This document shows, in pieces, positions 36,258 through 44,827 of a stretch of 64,000 nt of DNA (position 1 is its first letter; every line of letters begins with the position of its first letter). Source of the stretch: Bacteroidota bacterium (GTDB lineage: Bacteria; Bacteroidota; Bacteroidia; Cytophagales; Spirosomataceae); contig JAIUOF010000009.1 in the NCBI GenBank assembly GCA_020161355.1, positions 150,008 through 214,007 of the forward strand. Direction: 5' to 3'. The position numbers were made by a program, and so were the translations under genes. A model generated the notes under the pieces. That model was not told where the DNA came from. It worked only from the letters and a program-made list of their open reading frames with translations, and did no database searches.

Positions 36258-37880
36258 ATGAAAAATATATTTTATTTGATAGCTGTACTACTTTTTACGG
36301 CAAAACCAGATTCTTATTCCCAGACCATCAGTGACTTAAACAAATATATCAAAGAGGTTCAACTCGAAAAAGAGATATTTGGTCAGGAAATTGTGGCATC
36401 AGGCAAGGGAAGTACCGAAGGGGTTTTTAGATTAACTTATACCGATTCCAAAGGAAAAAGCACCGAAGAAGAATTTGTCTTTGACTTGATTTTTTTCAGC
36501 CCTGTGCTGGTACAAAGGGAAGCTTCCAAAAAAATCATCACTGTGGAGGTGGCTACCGCAGAGGGTTTTGATGCAATAAAATACACCAAAGCCGAAAAAT
36601 TTGAAAAATATGTTAACAAAATGGTCTTCAGATTTGATGATGTGACCAATGCCAAGGAGTTTGAAAAAGGCATAAAAGCGGCGATTTCGGTCGCAAAAAG
36701 CAAGTTTGAATCCGGCATAAAGCTTACAGATTCTTTCACTGAACTCCAGAAAATGGTGGAAGGTACTATTGCCAGTTTTGAGGAACAAGGAATAGAAGTT
36801 ACGCAAAGCACTCAAAGGGCCGGCAGTCTGAAAGATCGGGTAAAAGTGGACACCAAATTTGCCGCCAATAAAAAAGAATCAGACATGAGCTATGATTTTT
36901 CCTGGGGGGACCTCAATGACAAAAGTATTGAAACCAAAGCACAGGGAAGCATTTTTGAAGTAGAGATTCAAACCAACGACAAAGACGATTTTATTAGAAT
37001 AACTGATAATCTGAAAAATAAAGTAGAATATGGCAACAGCCTGAAATTCTATGTTGCTAAACCAAAAGAAACGAAGATTTTGGCGATGGCTTTGAAGAAG
37101 TTTTTACCAATGGCAAGAAAAGAACTTCAAAACAGACTAAAAATAAGTGGGTCACCGGGTTTGGATGCCTTGTCAAAAATCTCGGCTATTGAGTTAGGGG
37201 AAGATAAAATCGAGCAAAAAATTGATAAAAACTGTATGTGTGAATACAGCAGGGAAACTGAGGTAAAAGGCAAGTCTAAAGAAGAAAAATATAGTTTTAA
37301 CTTCGGAGATTTAACCGATTTTAAATTGAAAATAGACAAAAACTATCCGGTCATTTCGGCAAAAACTATTGATGGTCAAAAGTTTATTTCCCTGGAAAAA
37401 AGTGATGGCAAAAAATCTTTTGAAAAAGAAATTGATTTTTTTATTCCTGATCTCGAATCGGCCAGAACTCTTATCAGCAGTTTGCCGGAAATTGCCAAAA
37501 AATGTCAACAAGGTATAAAGCCAGAAAACTTTGCATGGCTTGTGAAAACGCTGGGAAATGAGGAATTGGGCGGAATTACCCAGGAACTTAGTGCAAATGA
37601 AAATAAGTGGAAATTAGTAACTACCACGGCTTCAGGCAAAAAAACCATAGAAAAAACCTTTGAATTTAATATCAAAGATATTGATGCATCTAAAAATAGC
37701 TTTGACGTCGAGGGTCAAAATATGGCAATTTCTATCCTGACAAAAGGAAAAGAAAAAGTTATCAAAGTTACTGAAAATGGTAAATCCAGTTTTGTGTCAG
37801 AACTCCTGATGGTGGTAGCCAGTGCTGAGGAAGCCAAAAAAGTAAATGCTACCCTGGCAGCATTGTCAAAAGACAAATAA
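36258..37880 (+). CDS. secreted protein with four internal ~125-residue repeats, unknown function
   Basis: 540 aa from the ATG at 36258, which gives a signal peptide (MKNIFYLIAVLLFTAKPDSYSQ). The mature part is built from four diverged copies of one domain. Each has an N-terminal helix, a charged K-x-Y/F-x-F-x-D strand (EEEFVFDLI, DMSYDFSWGDL, EKYSFNFGDL, EKTFEFNIKDI), then beta strands, and a C-terminal helix rich in Ala and Lys. The second copy, for example, spans roughly residues 150-280. No family was recognised and no catalytic motif is visible. It is very rich in Lys and Glu and probably periplasmic. Confidence 0.75.
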   Translation: MKNIFYLIAVLLFTAKPDSYSQTISDLNKYIKEVQLEKEIFGQEIVASGKGSTEGVFRLTYTDSKGKSTEEEFVFDLIFFSPVLVQREASKKIITVEVATAEGFDAIKYTKAEKFEKYVNKMVFRFDDVTNAKEFEKGIKAAISVAKSKFESGIKLTDSFTELQKMVEGTIASFEEQGIEVTQSTQRAGSLKDRVKVDTKFAANKKESDMSYDFSWGDLNDKSIETKAQGSIFEVEIQTNDKDDFIRITDNLKNKVEYGNSLKFYVAKPKETKILAMALKKFLPMARKELQNRLKISGSPGLDALSKISAIELGEDKIEQKIDKNCMCEYSRETEVKGKSKEEKYSFNFGDLTDFKLKIDKNYPVISAKTIDGQKFISLEKSDGKKSFEKEIDFFIPDLESARTLISSLPEIAKKCQQGIKPENFAWLVKTLGNEELGGITQELSANENKWKLVTTTASGKKTIEKTFEFNIKDIDASKNSFDVEGQNMAISILTKGKEKVIKVTENGKSSFVSELLMVVASAEEAKKVNATLAALSKDK

Positions 37881-37893
37881 AGAAATGCCTGGA

Positions 37894-38928
37894 TTAAAGA
37901 CCAAAAAACCTTCTTTGCAAATTTGTAGATTCACGAGGTACCACTTCGGGCTCAAGTAAAATGGTTGCATCACTGATCTCAAAGCCAAGATGCACCTGCT
38001 CAATGAGCATATTTACCGCTCTTTTCCCTAGTTCGGTAGCTGGAATGCTCACCGAACTTAGAGTAGGAGTTAATGCACTCGAGATTGGCTTGTCATAGTA
38101 TCCTATTATACCGATGTCCTTTGGAATATTATATCCCTGGTCTCTCACAGCTTTAAGTATACCGGCAGCCGCAGAGTCACTCGAAGCAATAAAGGCATCG
38201 GGGCGGTCATTGGAATTAAGGATTTCTATGGCTTTTTCGTAGGCCGACTCCAGATCAAAATCTCCGAAAACGAAGTTACGGGAGTAGTCATCCTTCCGGT
38301 TGGATTCCATCGCTTCCAAAACGCCTTGCTCGAGACTACTATCTTTATTGTAATTGGTTTCAGTGCCTACAAAGTATATTCTTTTATAGCCTTTTTCCAA
38401 AAGGTGCTCCACTACTTTTTTCCCAGCTAATTTATGGTTTATCAAAAAAGATGCTCCAGGCACTTTATGGCTTTTCCTATCAAGGAAAATCAGCGGTTTG
38501 TTGAGTTTTACGATATGTTTAAAATGCTCCTCGTTGGTGCTTTCCTGAGTTTTACACACTAAAAAACCATCTACTTTATGATTTATCAGTCGGTTGACAA
38601 GTGTCAGCTCTCTGCCGTAAGATTCATTACTTATGGCATAAACTACCGAAAAACCGGCCAAAAGAGCATTTTCTTCAATCCCTTTTATTACCTGTTGAAA
38701 AAAGAAATTAAGCTCAGGTACGATTACAGCAATCAAAAATGCCTGATCCACTGCCCCTGCGTTGGCCACTGATGGCAGTTTGTAATTGAGATTTTTTGAA
38801 AATTCCAAAACCGCCTCACGGGTTTCGGTATTGATTTCGGGCATGCCCCTGAGAGCTCGGGAAACAGTAGAAATCGACAAACCCAGTTTGTCGGCAATGA
38901 TTTTTAAAGTGGCGGCCTTGGGCTTCAT
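37894..38928 (-). CDS. LacI-family transcriptional regulator
   Basis: 344 aa. The N-terminal HTH is LKIIADKLGLSISTVSRALRG with the hinge helix downstream, and the C-terminal half is a periplasmic-binding-protein-like ligand domain (residues about 65-340). It should repress sugar-use genes and release DNA on binding a carbohydrate. The gene is convergent with the four-repeat protein, 13 bp apart. A palindrome lies directly upstream. The adjacent isomerase-like gene, on the same strand and upstream, is a plausible target. Confidence 0.92.
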   Translation of the reverse strand: MKPKAATLKIIADKLGLSISTVSRALRGMPEINTETREAVLEFSKNLNYKLPSVANAGAVDQAFLIAVIVPELNFFFQQVIKGIEENALLAGFSVVYAISNESYGRELTLVNRLINHKVDGFLVCKTQESTNEEHFKHIVKLNKPLIFLDRKSHKVPGASFLINHKLAGKKVVEHLLEKGYKRIYFVGTETNYNKDSSLEQGVLEAMESNRKDDYSRNFVFGDFDLESAYEKAIEILNSNDRPDAFIASSDSAAAGILKAVRDQGYNIPKDIGIIGYYDKPISSALTPTLSSVSIPATELGKRAVNMLIEQVHLGFEISDATILLEPEVVPRESTNLQRRFFGL

Positions 38929-38966
38929 AATGGGTGTAAAAATTTTAATAATCCTTGTGTATATTT

Positions 38967-38984
38967 ACCTATACATGAATAGGT
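38967..38984. promoter_or_regulatory. candidate LacI-type operator
   Basis: Inverted repeat ACCTAT-acatga-ATAGGT (6 bp arms, 6 bp centre) located 39 bp before the lacI-type ATG, in the position expected for autoregulation. The binding is inferred, not shown. Confidence 0.4.
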
Positions 38985-39045
38985 TACGATGAATAAAGGT
39001 AAATGGTTGAATTTAAAAATCAAAAATTTCTTGCCGGAAAATTCC

Positions 39046-39079
39046 AACAAAAAAATGGCGATCTTTTCAGACCGCCATT
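39046..39079 (-). terminator. terminator of the isomerase-like gene
   Basis: AATGGCG / CGCCATT hairpin with a 12 nt loop, followed on the minus strand by a U-tract. Located just past the isomerase stop. Confidence 0.8.
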
Positions 39080-39098
39080 CAGAATTATTTCAGGAATA

Positions 39099-40001
39099 TC
39101 AATATCCCCATTTTTTCATTATCTCGAGATCCTCTCTAATTGAATCAATCGGAGTTTTAGATTGGTAAGATTCCTGTTCAATGATAAACTGGGTGGTTCC
39201 TCCTTTCTTTTTACCATAATCAATTACCTCTTTCACTCCTATCACTCCAACTCCCAGGATAGTGCTTTCATAAGTATTTCCATCAGGATTGGCTTTGATT
39301 TCGTCTTTAACATGCATCAGTTCAAAACGTCCGGGATACTGTTTCAACAAATCCATGGCACGACCCCCTCCACCATACATGTTGCCTATGTCGAGCTGCT
39401 GTGCTACCAGGTTAGGGTCAGTGTTTTGCAGCATTATGTCATATACCTTTATAGAAGAGAGTTTAAGACTAAACTCAAAATCATGATTATGGTACCCAAA
39501 CTTCATTCCGCTGGCTTTACACAGCTCACCATTTTTATTGAAAACCTCCATGAAGCGTTTCAGCTGATCAAAGTCTTTCCGATAAGCAATATCTAACCAC
39601 GGGCTGATAACATATTTTTGTCCGCAAATGGCAGCATCTTCTACCAGTTTTTTCCAGGTATCAGTAAAATCATTTTTAGACTCATCCCAATGTGGTTTGC
39701 CAAAAACGGTATGACCCGATGGCATTTTTAACCCCAAATCATCCAACACTTTCCTGAATTCCTTTGCCGTCCAACCATAAAATTTCTGATTGACGTAATT
39801 GGCATGTTCTACGTTTTTATACCCCATTTCGGCCACTTTTTTGAGCGTTCCGAGGGGGTCTTTGCTCATGTCATCTCTGACAGAATATAATTGAACTCCC
39901 AGCGAATGTTTTGCTTTTTTTGCAGCAAAAACATCAGTAGTAAGCAGGCTGCTTCCGGCTAATGCGAAAGCACTTTTTGCAATAAAATCTCTTCTTTTCA
40001 T
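39099..40001 (-). CDS. Tat-exported sugar phosphate isomerase/epimerase-like TIM barrel
   Basis: 300 aa. The N terminus MKRRDFIAKSAFALAGSSLLTTDVFA is a twin-arginine signal. The barrel of the AP-endonuclease-2/xylose-isomerase-like fold shows metal ligands in GYHNHDFEF, QLDIGNMYGGG and LMHVKDE, and a final IIEQES. Such proteins isomerise or oxidise sugars; the exact substrate is unknown. It is upstream of the LacI gene on the same strand, separated by a terminator. Confidence 0.9.
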   Translation of the reverse strand: MKRRDFIAKSAFALAGSSLLTTDVFAAKKAKHSLGVQLYSVRDDMSKDPLGTLKKVAEMGYKNVEHANYVNQKFYGWTAKEFRKVLDDLGLKMPSGHTVFGKPHWDESKNDFTDTWKKLVEDAAICGQKYVISPWLDIAYRKDFDQLKRFMEVFNKNGELCKASGMKFGYHNHDFEFSLKLSSIKVYDIMLQNTDPNLVAQQLDIGNMYGGGGRAMDLLKQYPGRFELMHVKDEIKANPDGNTYESTILGVGVIGVKEVIDYGKKKGGTTQFIIEQESYQSKTPIDSIREDLEIMKKWGY

Positions 40002-40117
40002 TAATTATAAGGTTGAAATGTCCTTTTTTTGTATAAAGATATATTTATTTGAAATATTAAACATTTAAAACCGCCAATTTTTAAATTTTTTTAGAAATAA
40101 AATTTTTGTTTAAAAAA

Positions 40118-40804
40118 ATGAACAAACTAAAAGTTATTGCTTTTGATGCCGATGATACCCTTTGGGTCAATGAGCCATATTTTCGTGAAGTAGAAGACCG
40201 TTTTTGTGCCCTTGTGGAAGACTACCTGCCCATGCATTCGTCGGCCAAGGAGCTTTTTAAGATAGAAATGCAAAATCTGGAGCTGTATGGCTATGGCATC
40301 AAGGCTTTTATGCTGAGTATGATTGAGACCATTTCGGTCATAACGGAATCAAAAGGAAGCCTGAAACTGGTAGAAGAAACCATCAAACTGGGTAAAGAAA
40401 TGCTGGAAAAGCCCATTGAATTGCTGGAAGGTGTGGAAGATACATTAAAAGCCCTAAAAGGCAAATATCGGCTGGTGGTGGCTACCAAAGGTGACTTGCT
40501 GGATCAGGAACGAAAACTAAGGAAGTCGGGGCTGGAAGAATATTTTCACCATATCGAAATTATGTCGGAAAAACGCACTGCTGACTATCAAAAACTGATA
40601 AAACATCTCGATATAAAACCAAGTGAGTTCATGATGATCGGGAATTCTGTAAAATCAGACATTCTGCCGGTGCTGGAGCTCGGTGGCTGGGGTGTGCACG
40701 TGCCTTACCATACCACCTGGGCACACGAGCTGGTGGATGTGGAGATTGAAAATGAGCAATTTAAGCAAGTTGAAAAACTCGATGAAGTTTTAGTTTTTTT
40801 ATGA
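40118..40804 (+). CDS. HAD-superfamily hydrolase
   Basis: 228 aa from the ATG at 40118 (a TTG four codons earlier is open). Motif I is FDADDTLW with nucleophile Asp10 and acid Asp12; motif II is VVATKGD; motif III/IV is MMIGNSVKSDILP. It is likely a phosphatase acting on a small phosphorylated metabolite in the cytoplasm. Its end overlaps the CAT-like gene start by 4 nt (ATGA). Confidence 0.9.
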   Translation: MNKLKVIAFDADDTLWVNEPYFREVEDRFCALVEDYLPMHSSAKELFKIEMQNLELYGYGIKAFMLSMIETISVITESKGSLKLVEETIKLGKEMLEKPIELLEGVEDTLKALKGKYRLVVATKGDLLDQERKLRKSGLEEYFHHIEIMSEKRTADYQKLIKHLDIKPSEFMMIGNSVKSDILPVLELGGWGVHVPYHTTWAHELVDVEIENEQFKQVEKLDEVLVFL

Positions 40805-41439
40805 AAAATAAACTTGATATTGCCACCTGGCCGCGAAAAGATCATTTTGAATTCTTTTCAAAATTTGAAGAGCCATTTTTTGGAATTACTGCTGAAGTAG
40901 ATTGTACTTTTGCCTACAAAAAAGCCAAAGAAACGGGAGAATCCTTTTTTTTATATTATTTGTATGCTTCTTTAAAAGCGGCGAACAGCATCGAAAATTT
41001 TAGGCTGAGAATCGAAAACGGAGAGGTTTACTTGTATGATGCCATTCATGCATCGCCTACCATCAATCGTCCTGATGGCACCTTTGGATTTGCCTATTTT
41101 GATTATAATTCTGACTATCAAATCTTTAAAACCGAAGCTCAAAAAGAGATTGAAAGAGTTCAAAACGCTACCGGACTGGTTCCTGCAGGAGCCGGACAAA
41201 ATGTGATTCATTACAGCAGTCTGCCCTGGATCAAATTCACTTCTGTTTCTCATGCCCGGGCGTTTTCTTTCCCCGACAGTTGCCCCAAAATTACCTTTGG
41301 AAAGACTTTTGAAAAAGAAAACAAACTGCTTATGCCGGTTGCGGTACATGTCAATCATGCTTTGGTGGATGGTATTCATGTTGGAAAGTTTCTTGAGGAA
41401 TTTCAAGATAATCTGAATTTGGATTTTATCCAAAAATGA
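40801..41439 (+). CDS. chloramphenicol acetyltransferase-like acyltransferase
   Basis: 212 aa of the CAT family. The catalytic histidine is His186 in HVNHALVDGIHVG, with Asp190 four residues later as in CAT (H-x3-D-G). The usual first histidine of the HH pair is Asn here. The trimer interface motif around SPTINRPDGTFGFAYF is present. It acylates some hydroxyl group using acetyl-CoA. Linked to a HAD hydrolase rather than to resistance or mobile genes, it is more likely metabolic than a drug-resistance gene. Confidence 0.88.
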   Translation: MKNKLDIATWPRKDHFEFFSKFEEPFFGITAEVDCTFAYKKAKETGESFFLYYLYASLKAANSIENFRLRIENGEVYLYDAIHASPTINRPDGTFGFAYFDYNSDYQIFKTEAQKEIERVQNATGLVPAGAGQNVIHYSSLPWIKFTSVSHARAFSFPDSCPKITFGKTFEKENKLLMPVAVHVNHALVDGIHVGKFLEEFQDNLNLDFIQK

Positions 41440-41463
41440 AAAGGTGTTCAACATTTCATTTTT
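41433..41463 (+). terminator. terminator of the HAD-CAT unit
   Basis: AAAATGAAA / TTTCATTTT hairpin with a 12 nt loop and U-tract. The left arm overlaps the CAT stop codon. Confidence 0.65.
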
Positions 41464-41524
41464 ATGCCGGGTTTAGGGTTAAATTGCCATAAAAAAGATA
41501 TCAATTATTGCTTCGCCAAATATT

Positions 41525-43075
41525 ATGATTTCACATCAAAAACAGAATTTTACTCAGCAAGCTTACTTTAAGTCCACAATTATTCTCCTGAGTATTTTGG
41601 TCTACTATTTTTATTCTTTTGGTAGATATGATTTGCCTACTACTGATGAAGATGTTTTTCTGAATGACGGCATAAATCTCTCACTCCCTATGGCAAATAT
41701 GGGGAATCTGCTGTATCTGTCCTGGATAAAAATCTTGTCTTTTTTTATTTCTGATCCATTAAAACTCATTTTTACAAATTTCTTTTTGCTGTCAACAGGT
41801 GTTTTTGTTTTGTTAATATTTTTCCTCAATACATATATAAAAAACTTTTACACCTCCTTCTTTATCAGCCTTTTATTCCTTTTTTCAGGATTCCAAATTT
41901 CTATTTTTCCAAAAATCACTTTTCTTAATCTGGTAATAATTCTCTCCACAATCATTTTAATTGACCCAAAAAGGAAAAAAAGTATAAATCTGGCTTTGCT
42001 CGCTCTTGGTTTTTTATTGAATATTTATGTAAGTCGCCCTGAATACCTCTGGATTTTCCCTTTTGTATTTTTGGCATTGATATTTTTTGCAAAAAAAGAA
42101 AATAAACTCAGCATTGTTTTTTATCTGTCGGGCTTGCTAATCTTATTATACATCGTTGGAGGTGGCATTTATCCCAAAGGCATGCTTAAGGCCAATTTTA
42201 TCATGCATTTTTTTGATAATTATGAAGCCTGGACCGGAAAACATCTTGACCTGAACGATGAATTTATACAATTTGAAAAGCTATTTGGAAAGGTTAATTA
42301 TGAGATTCAACTTATTACCTCAAATCCGGTAATGTTTCTGAAACATGTTTTAAGTAATATTACAGGACTTGCCAAAGAAATACTTATTTTCCTGAAATCC
42401 ATTTTTTATGATGTTTTCGTTTCAATTTTTAAAAGCAAAACCAAGTATTTTGTTGCGGCACTTGTCTTTTATTTTCTGTTAGCAATTGATTTTAAGGCTT
42501 CTTCAAAAAAAATAAGAATACCAAAACCAGATACTTACCTGGTTTTAATATTTCTGCCTGCATTGCTTTTGATTCTGGTTGTATTTCCACGTCAGCATTT
42601 TGTGTTGCTTTTAATGCCTCTGATTTTGTTGGCAACAGGCTTTTTTACTGAGTTTTTGGTTTGGAGAAAGCAGCTGAAACTTACCCGACATCTGGTTTCA
42701 GGAACTCTTTTGCTAGGTCTGGCAATGGGATTTCCTTTCAAATCTCAACATCCCAACAATGTGGATTTTTACAAAAAAATGAAAGAATTGGGTGAAAGAA
42801 ATTCCTTGGTATTGCTCTCCCACGATGATTTCGGCTTTAATTTTTACAAAACCAATTTCAATAGGTTCAATTGGATTCCTGAAAAAGACAATATAGATAC
42901 ATTAACCAAAAAACACGATGCTGACATCATTTGTCTTTTCAGATTAGATATGGAAAACCCATCTTCCAGAGAATTTCTTAAACAAAATCATGACGGCTAT
43001 GTGCGGGTATCACAATTTGATACACTGCAAAGGTACATTTGGGTTAAACCCGGGCTCGAGACGGCTTTCAAATAA
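41525..43075 (+). CDS. multi-pass membrane protein, GT-C glycosyltransferase-like
   Basis: 516 aa, about 10-11 membrane spans followed by a soluble C-terminal part of about 110 residues. An acidic motif (TTDEDVF) follows the first span, as in GT-C enzymes that use lipid-linked sugars. No family-defining motif beyond that is certain, so the glycosyltransferase assignment is tentative. Its end overlaps the convergent Gre-like gene by 8 nt. Confidence 0.65.
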   Translation: MISHQKQNFTQQAYFKSTIILLSILVYYFYSFGRYDLPTTDEDVFLNDGINLSLPMANMGNLLYLSWIKILSFFISDPLKLIFTNFFLLSTGVFVLLIFFLNTYIKNFYTSFFISLLFLFSGFQISIFPKITFLNLVIILSTIILIDPKRKKSINLALLALGFLLNIYVSRPEYLWIFPFVFLALIFFAKKENKLSIVFYLSGLLILLYIVGGGIYPKGMLKANFIMHFFDNYEAWTGKHLDLNDEFIQFEKLFGKVNYEIQLITSNPVMFLKHVLSNITGLAKEILIFLKSIFYDVFVSIFKSKTKYFVAALVFYFLLAIDFKASSKKIRIPKPDTYLVLIFLPALLLILVVFPRQHFVLLLMPLILLATGFFTEFLVWRKQLKLTRHLVSGTLLLGLAMGFPFKSQHPNNVDFYKKMKELGERNSLVLLSHDDFGFNFYKTNFNRFNWIPEKDNIDTLTKKHDADIICLFRLDMENPSSREFLKQNHDGYVRVSQFDTLQRYIWVKPGLETAFK

Positions 43076-43514
43076 CAGAGAAAATTTTTACCGGTTTACC
43101 CTTAAAGTCAAAACTTTGATTTAAGGTCTTACCTATTAACTCTTTTCCTATCGGTGAATTGGGAGAAATTAGCATTATTGACTCACCTTCAAATGTTATT
43201 TTTCCCAGACTAACCCCAATTAGAAATTTCCCCATACTGGTTTCAGTCAAAGCACCCAGCCTCACCTCATCAAAATTTTGAAAGAAATTTACCGTATTGA
43301 GAATCTCCATTTCTCGTTTATGCTCACCGAGTTGCACTTCCAGCATTTCACGCTCATTTTGAGCCATTACCCGCCCAACTTCATACTTATCGCCCATTGA
43401 GCTTTTTGTTTCTTCATTGACAGAAGCCTGAACATTCTCAATGGCTTTTTCTATTTCGGCTATTTTATTTTCGAGGATATCCACCACGGCAGATACCAGA
43501 TTTTTCTTGTTCAT
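43068..43514 (-). CDS. GreA/GreB-like transcript cleavage factor homologue
   Basis: 148 aa. The N-terminal coiled coil carries acidic residues at its tip region (SSMGDKYEVG), and the C-terminal domain has the Gre-type strand IMLISPNSPIGKELIGKT. It is small compared with GreA (about 158) but has both parts. It probably binds the secondary channel of RNA polymerase. In databases such Bacteroidota proteins are sometimes mislabelled. Its gene lies 5 bp after the ATP-grasp gene. Confidence 0.8.
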   Translation of the reverse strand: MNKKNLVSAVVDILENKIAEIEKAIENVQASVNEETKSSMGDKYEVGRVMAQNEREMLEVQLGEHKREMEILNTVNFFQNFDEVRLGALTETSMGKFLIGVSLGKITFEGESIMLISPNSPIGKELIGKTLNQSFDFKGKPVKIFSVI

Positions 43515-43519
43515 TTCTT

Positions 43520-44725
43520 TTAATGCGTTGGTTTATCAGGAGCCGGGGCTGAAGCATGATAACCCATTTCCACAATCATTTTAGCGTATTTATCGAGCAA
43601 TTCCAATATTCTTTTTCTTTCTGAAGATTTTACTATTAATCCCACATGATATTCTTCATTCATGACCCAAACCACCTCAGGATCATTAAAAGGACTCATA
43701 TCAGGCCATTGCTGTGAGGATAAACTGATGATAATTCCCGAATAGGATTTTTCAACTTTGGGTAAAATATATTTTTTCTTTTCAGCTACAGCCGTTTCAA
43801 TTTTTGCCCATTCCTTCCAGAGATTTATGCCTGAAGACGTCTCCACCATCTCCGCCAAATGAGCTCCTCCAACACGTGAGGCGGTTTCCAGAAAATAATA
43901 ATTGCCATCAGCGTGGCACTTTATAACCTCTGTATGAGCAGCACTAAATCGCATCCCGAAGGCATTCATTACCTGATGATTAATCAATGAAAGGGCTTCA
44001 TCATCAATTGAGCCATGCTCTACGGTTACCGATCTGAAAATACCTCCACCATGGGCTACATCAAAGGGTGGGCTCAGATACTGGCTACACCTCTCAAATA
44101 CAATTTTACTGTCAATAATCAGTGAATCAATGTGATAAACATCTCCGGGCTTAAAACACTCAATCAAAAACTGGTGTCTGTCATCACCCAGTGAATGGAT
44201 ATGAGACCACGCTTCATCTTTTGAATATACCTTTTTTATTCCGGCTGCCGAAGCTTCTGAACGTGGTTTTACCAGCCATGGCCCCTGGGTGTTTTCCAAA
44301 AATTCTGTAATATCAATATCTGTAAAAAGTGGACTAAAATCAGGAACCGGTATTCCGAAATCTTCAGCCTGCACTCGCATCGCTAGCTTGTCGCGAAAAT
44401 ATCTTGCGGTAGTTTGACCCATTCCCGGAATCCTGAAATGTTCTCTGACCAGAGCGGCTTTTTCTACATCAAAGTCATCCAGAGCCACTACCAGATCAAT
44501 TTTGTTTTTTTGCATCAAAAAAGATGTCCCCTGAATGATGGTTTTGTAGGTTTCAAAAGTATTTTCATTGTTTTCCAGGTAAAAAAACTCATCAATACTT
44601 TCTCTGGGCCATGGTTTATGTTCTAAATCTTTGTGAGTAAGCAAAAAGACTTTATTTCCCTCAGCTTTGGCTGCTTTGAGAAACTCAGAGCCTTTAAAAT
44701 AGGTACAAATACAAAGAATGGTCAT
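43520..44725 (-). CDS. ATP-grasp domain ligase/carboxylase-like protein
   Basis: 401 aa. Residues about 100-310 form an ATP-grasp fold (WLVKPRSEASAAGIKKV for the ATP loop; HTEVIKC and LETASRVGG for metal and phosphate contacts), with a preceding pre-ATP-grasp Rossmann-like region. It would join a carboxylate to an amine or thiol with ATP hydrolysis. Substrates unknown. It is first of a two-gene unit with the Gre-like factor. It is not the circularly permuted ATP-grasp of the Anbu system. Confidence 0.85.
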   Translation of the reverse strand: MTILCICTYFKGSEFLKAAKAEGNKVFLLTHKDLEHKPWPRESIDEFFYLENNENTFETYKTIIQGTSFLMQKNKIDLVVALDDFDVEKAALVREHFRIPGMGQTTARYFRDKLAMRVQAEDFGIPVPDFSPLFTDIDITEFLENTQGPWLVKPRSEASAAGIKKVYSKDEAWSHIHSLGDDRHQFLIECFKPGDVYHIDSLIIDSKIVFERCSQYLSPPFDVAHGGGIFRSVTVEHGSIDDEALSLINHQVMNAFGMRFSAAHTEVIKCHADGNYYFLETASRVGGAHLAEMVETSSGINLWKEWAKIETAVAEKKKYILPKVEKSYSGIIISLSSQQWPDMSPFNDPEVVWVMNEEYHVGLIVKSSERKRILELLDKYAKMIVEMGYHASAPAPDKPTH

Positions 44726-44827
44726 AAGCCCGATTTTTTTGTATAAATATAAAAAAACGGGTCAAAATTTCAAAATTGGCTATAATGATTTTGTAGATTC
44801 TGAAACTTAAATAAATATTTTAAATAG

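Noticed and set aside
36432..36815. Two overlapping minus-strand frames of about 125 codons
   Set aside because: Shadows of the four-repeat protein gene; Phe/Ser-rich output is the complement of its Lys/Glu-rich coding strand.
40801..41439. Chloramphenicol resistance gene
   Set aside because: The CAT fold is clear, but coupling to a HAD hydrolase and absence of mobile DNA make a drug-resistance role unsupported.
43520..44725. Missing ATP-grasp partner of the Anbu cluster
   Set aside because: Motif order is that of normal ATP-grasp ligases, not the circularly permuted type, and it is 29 kb away.
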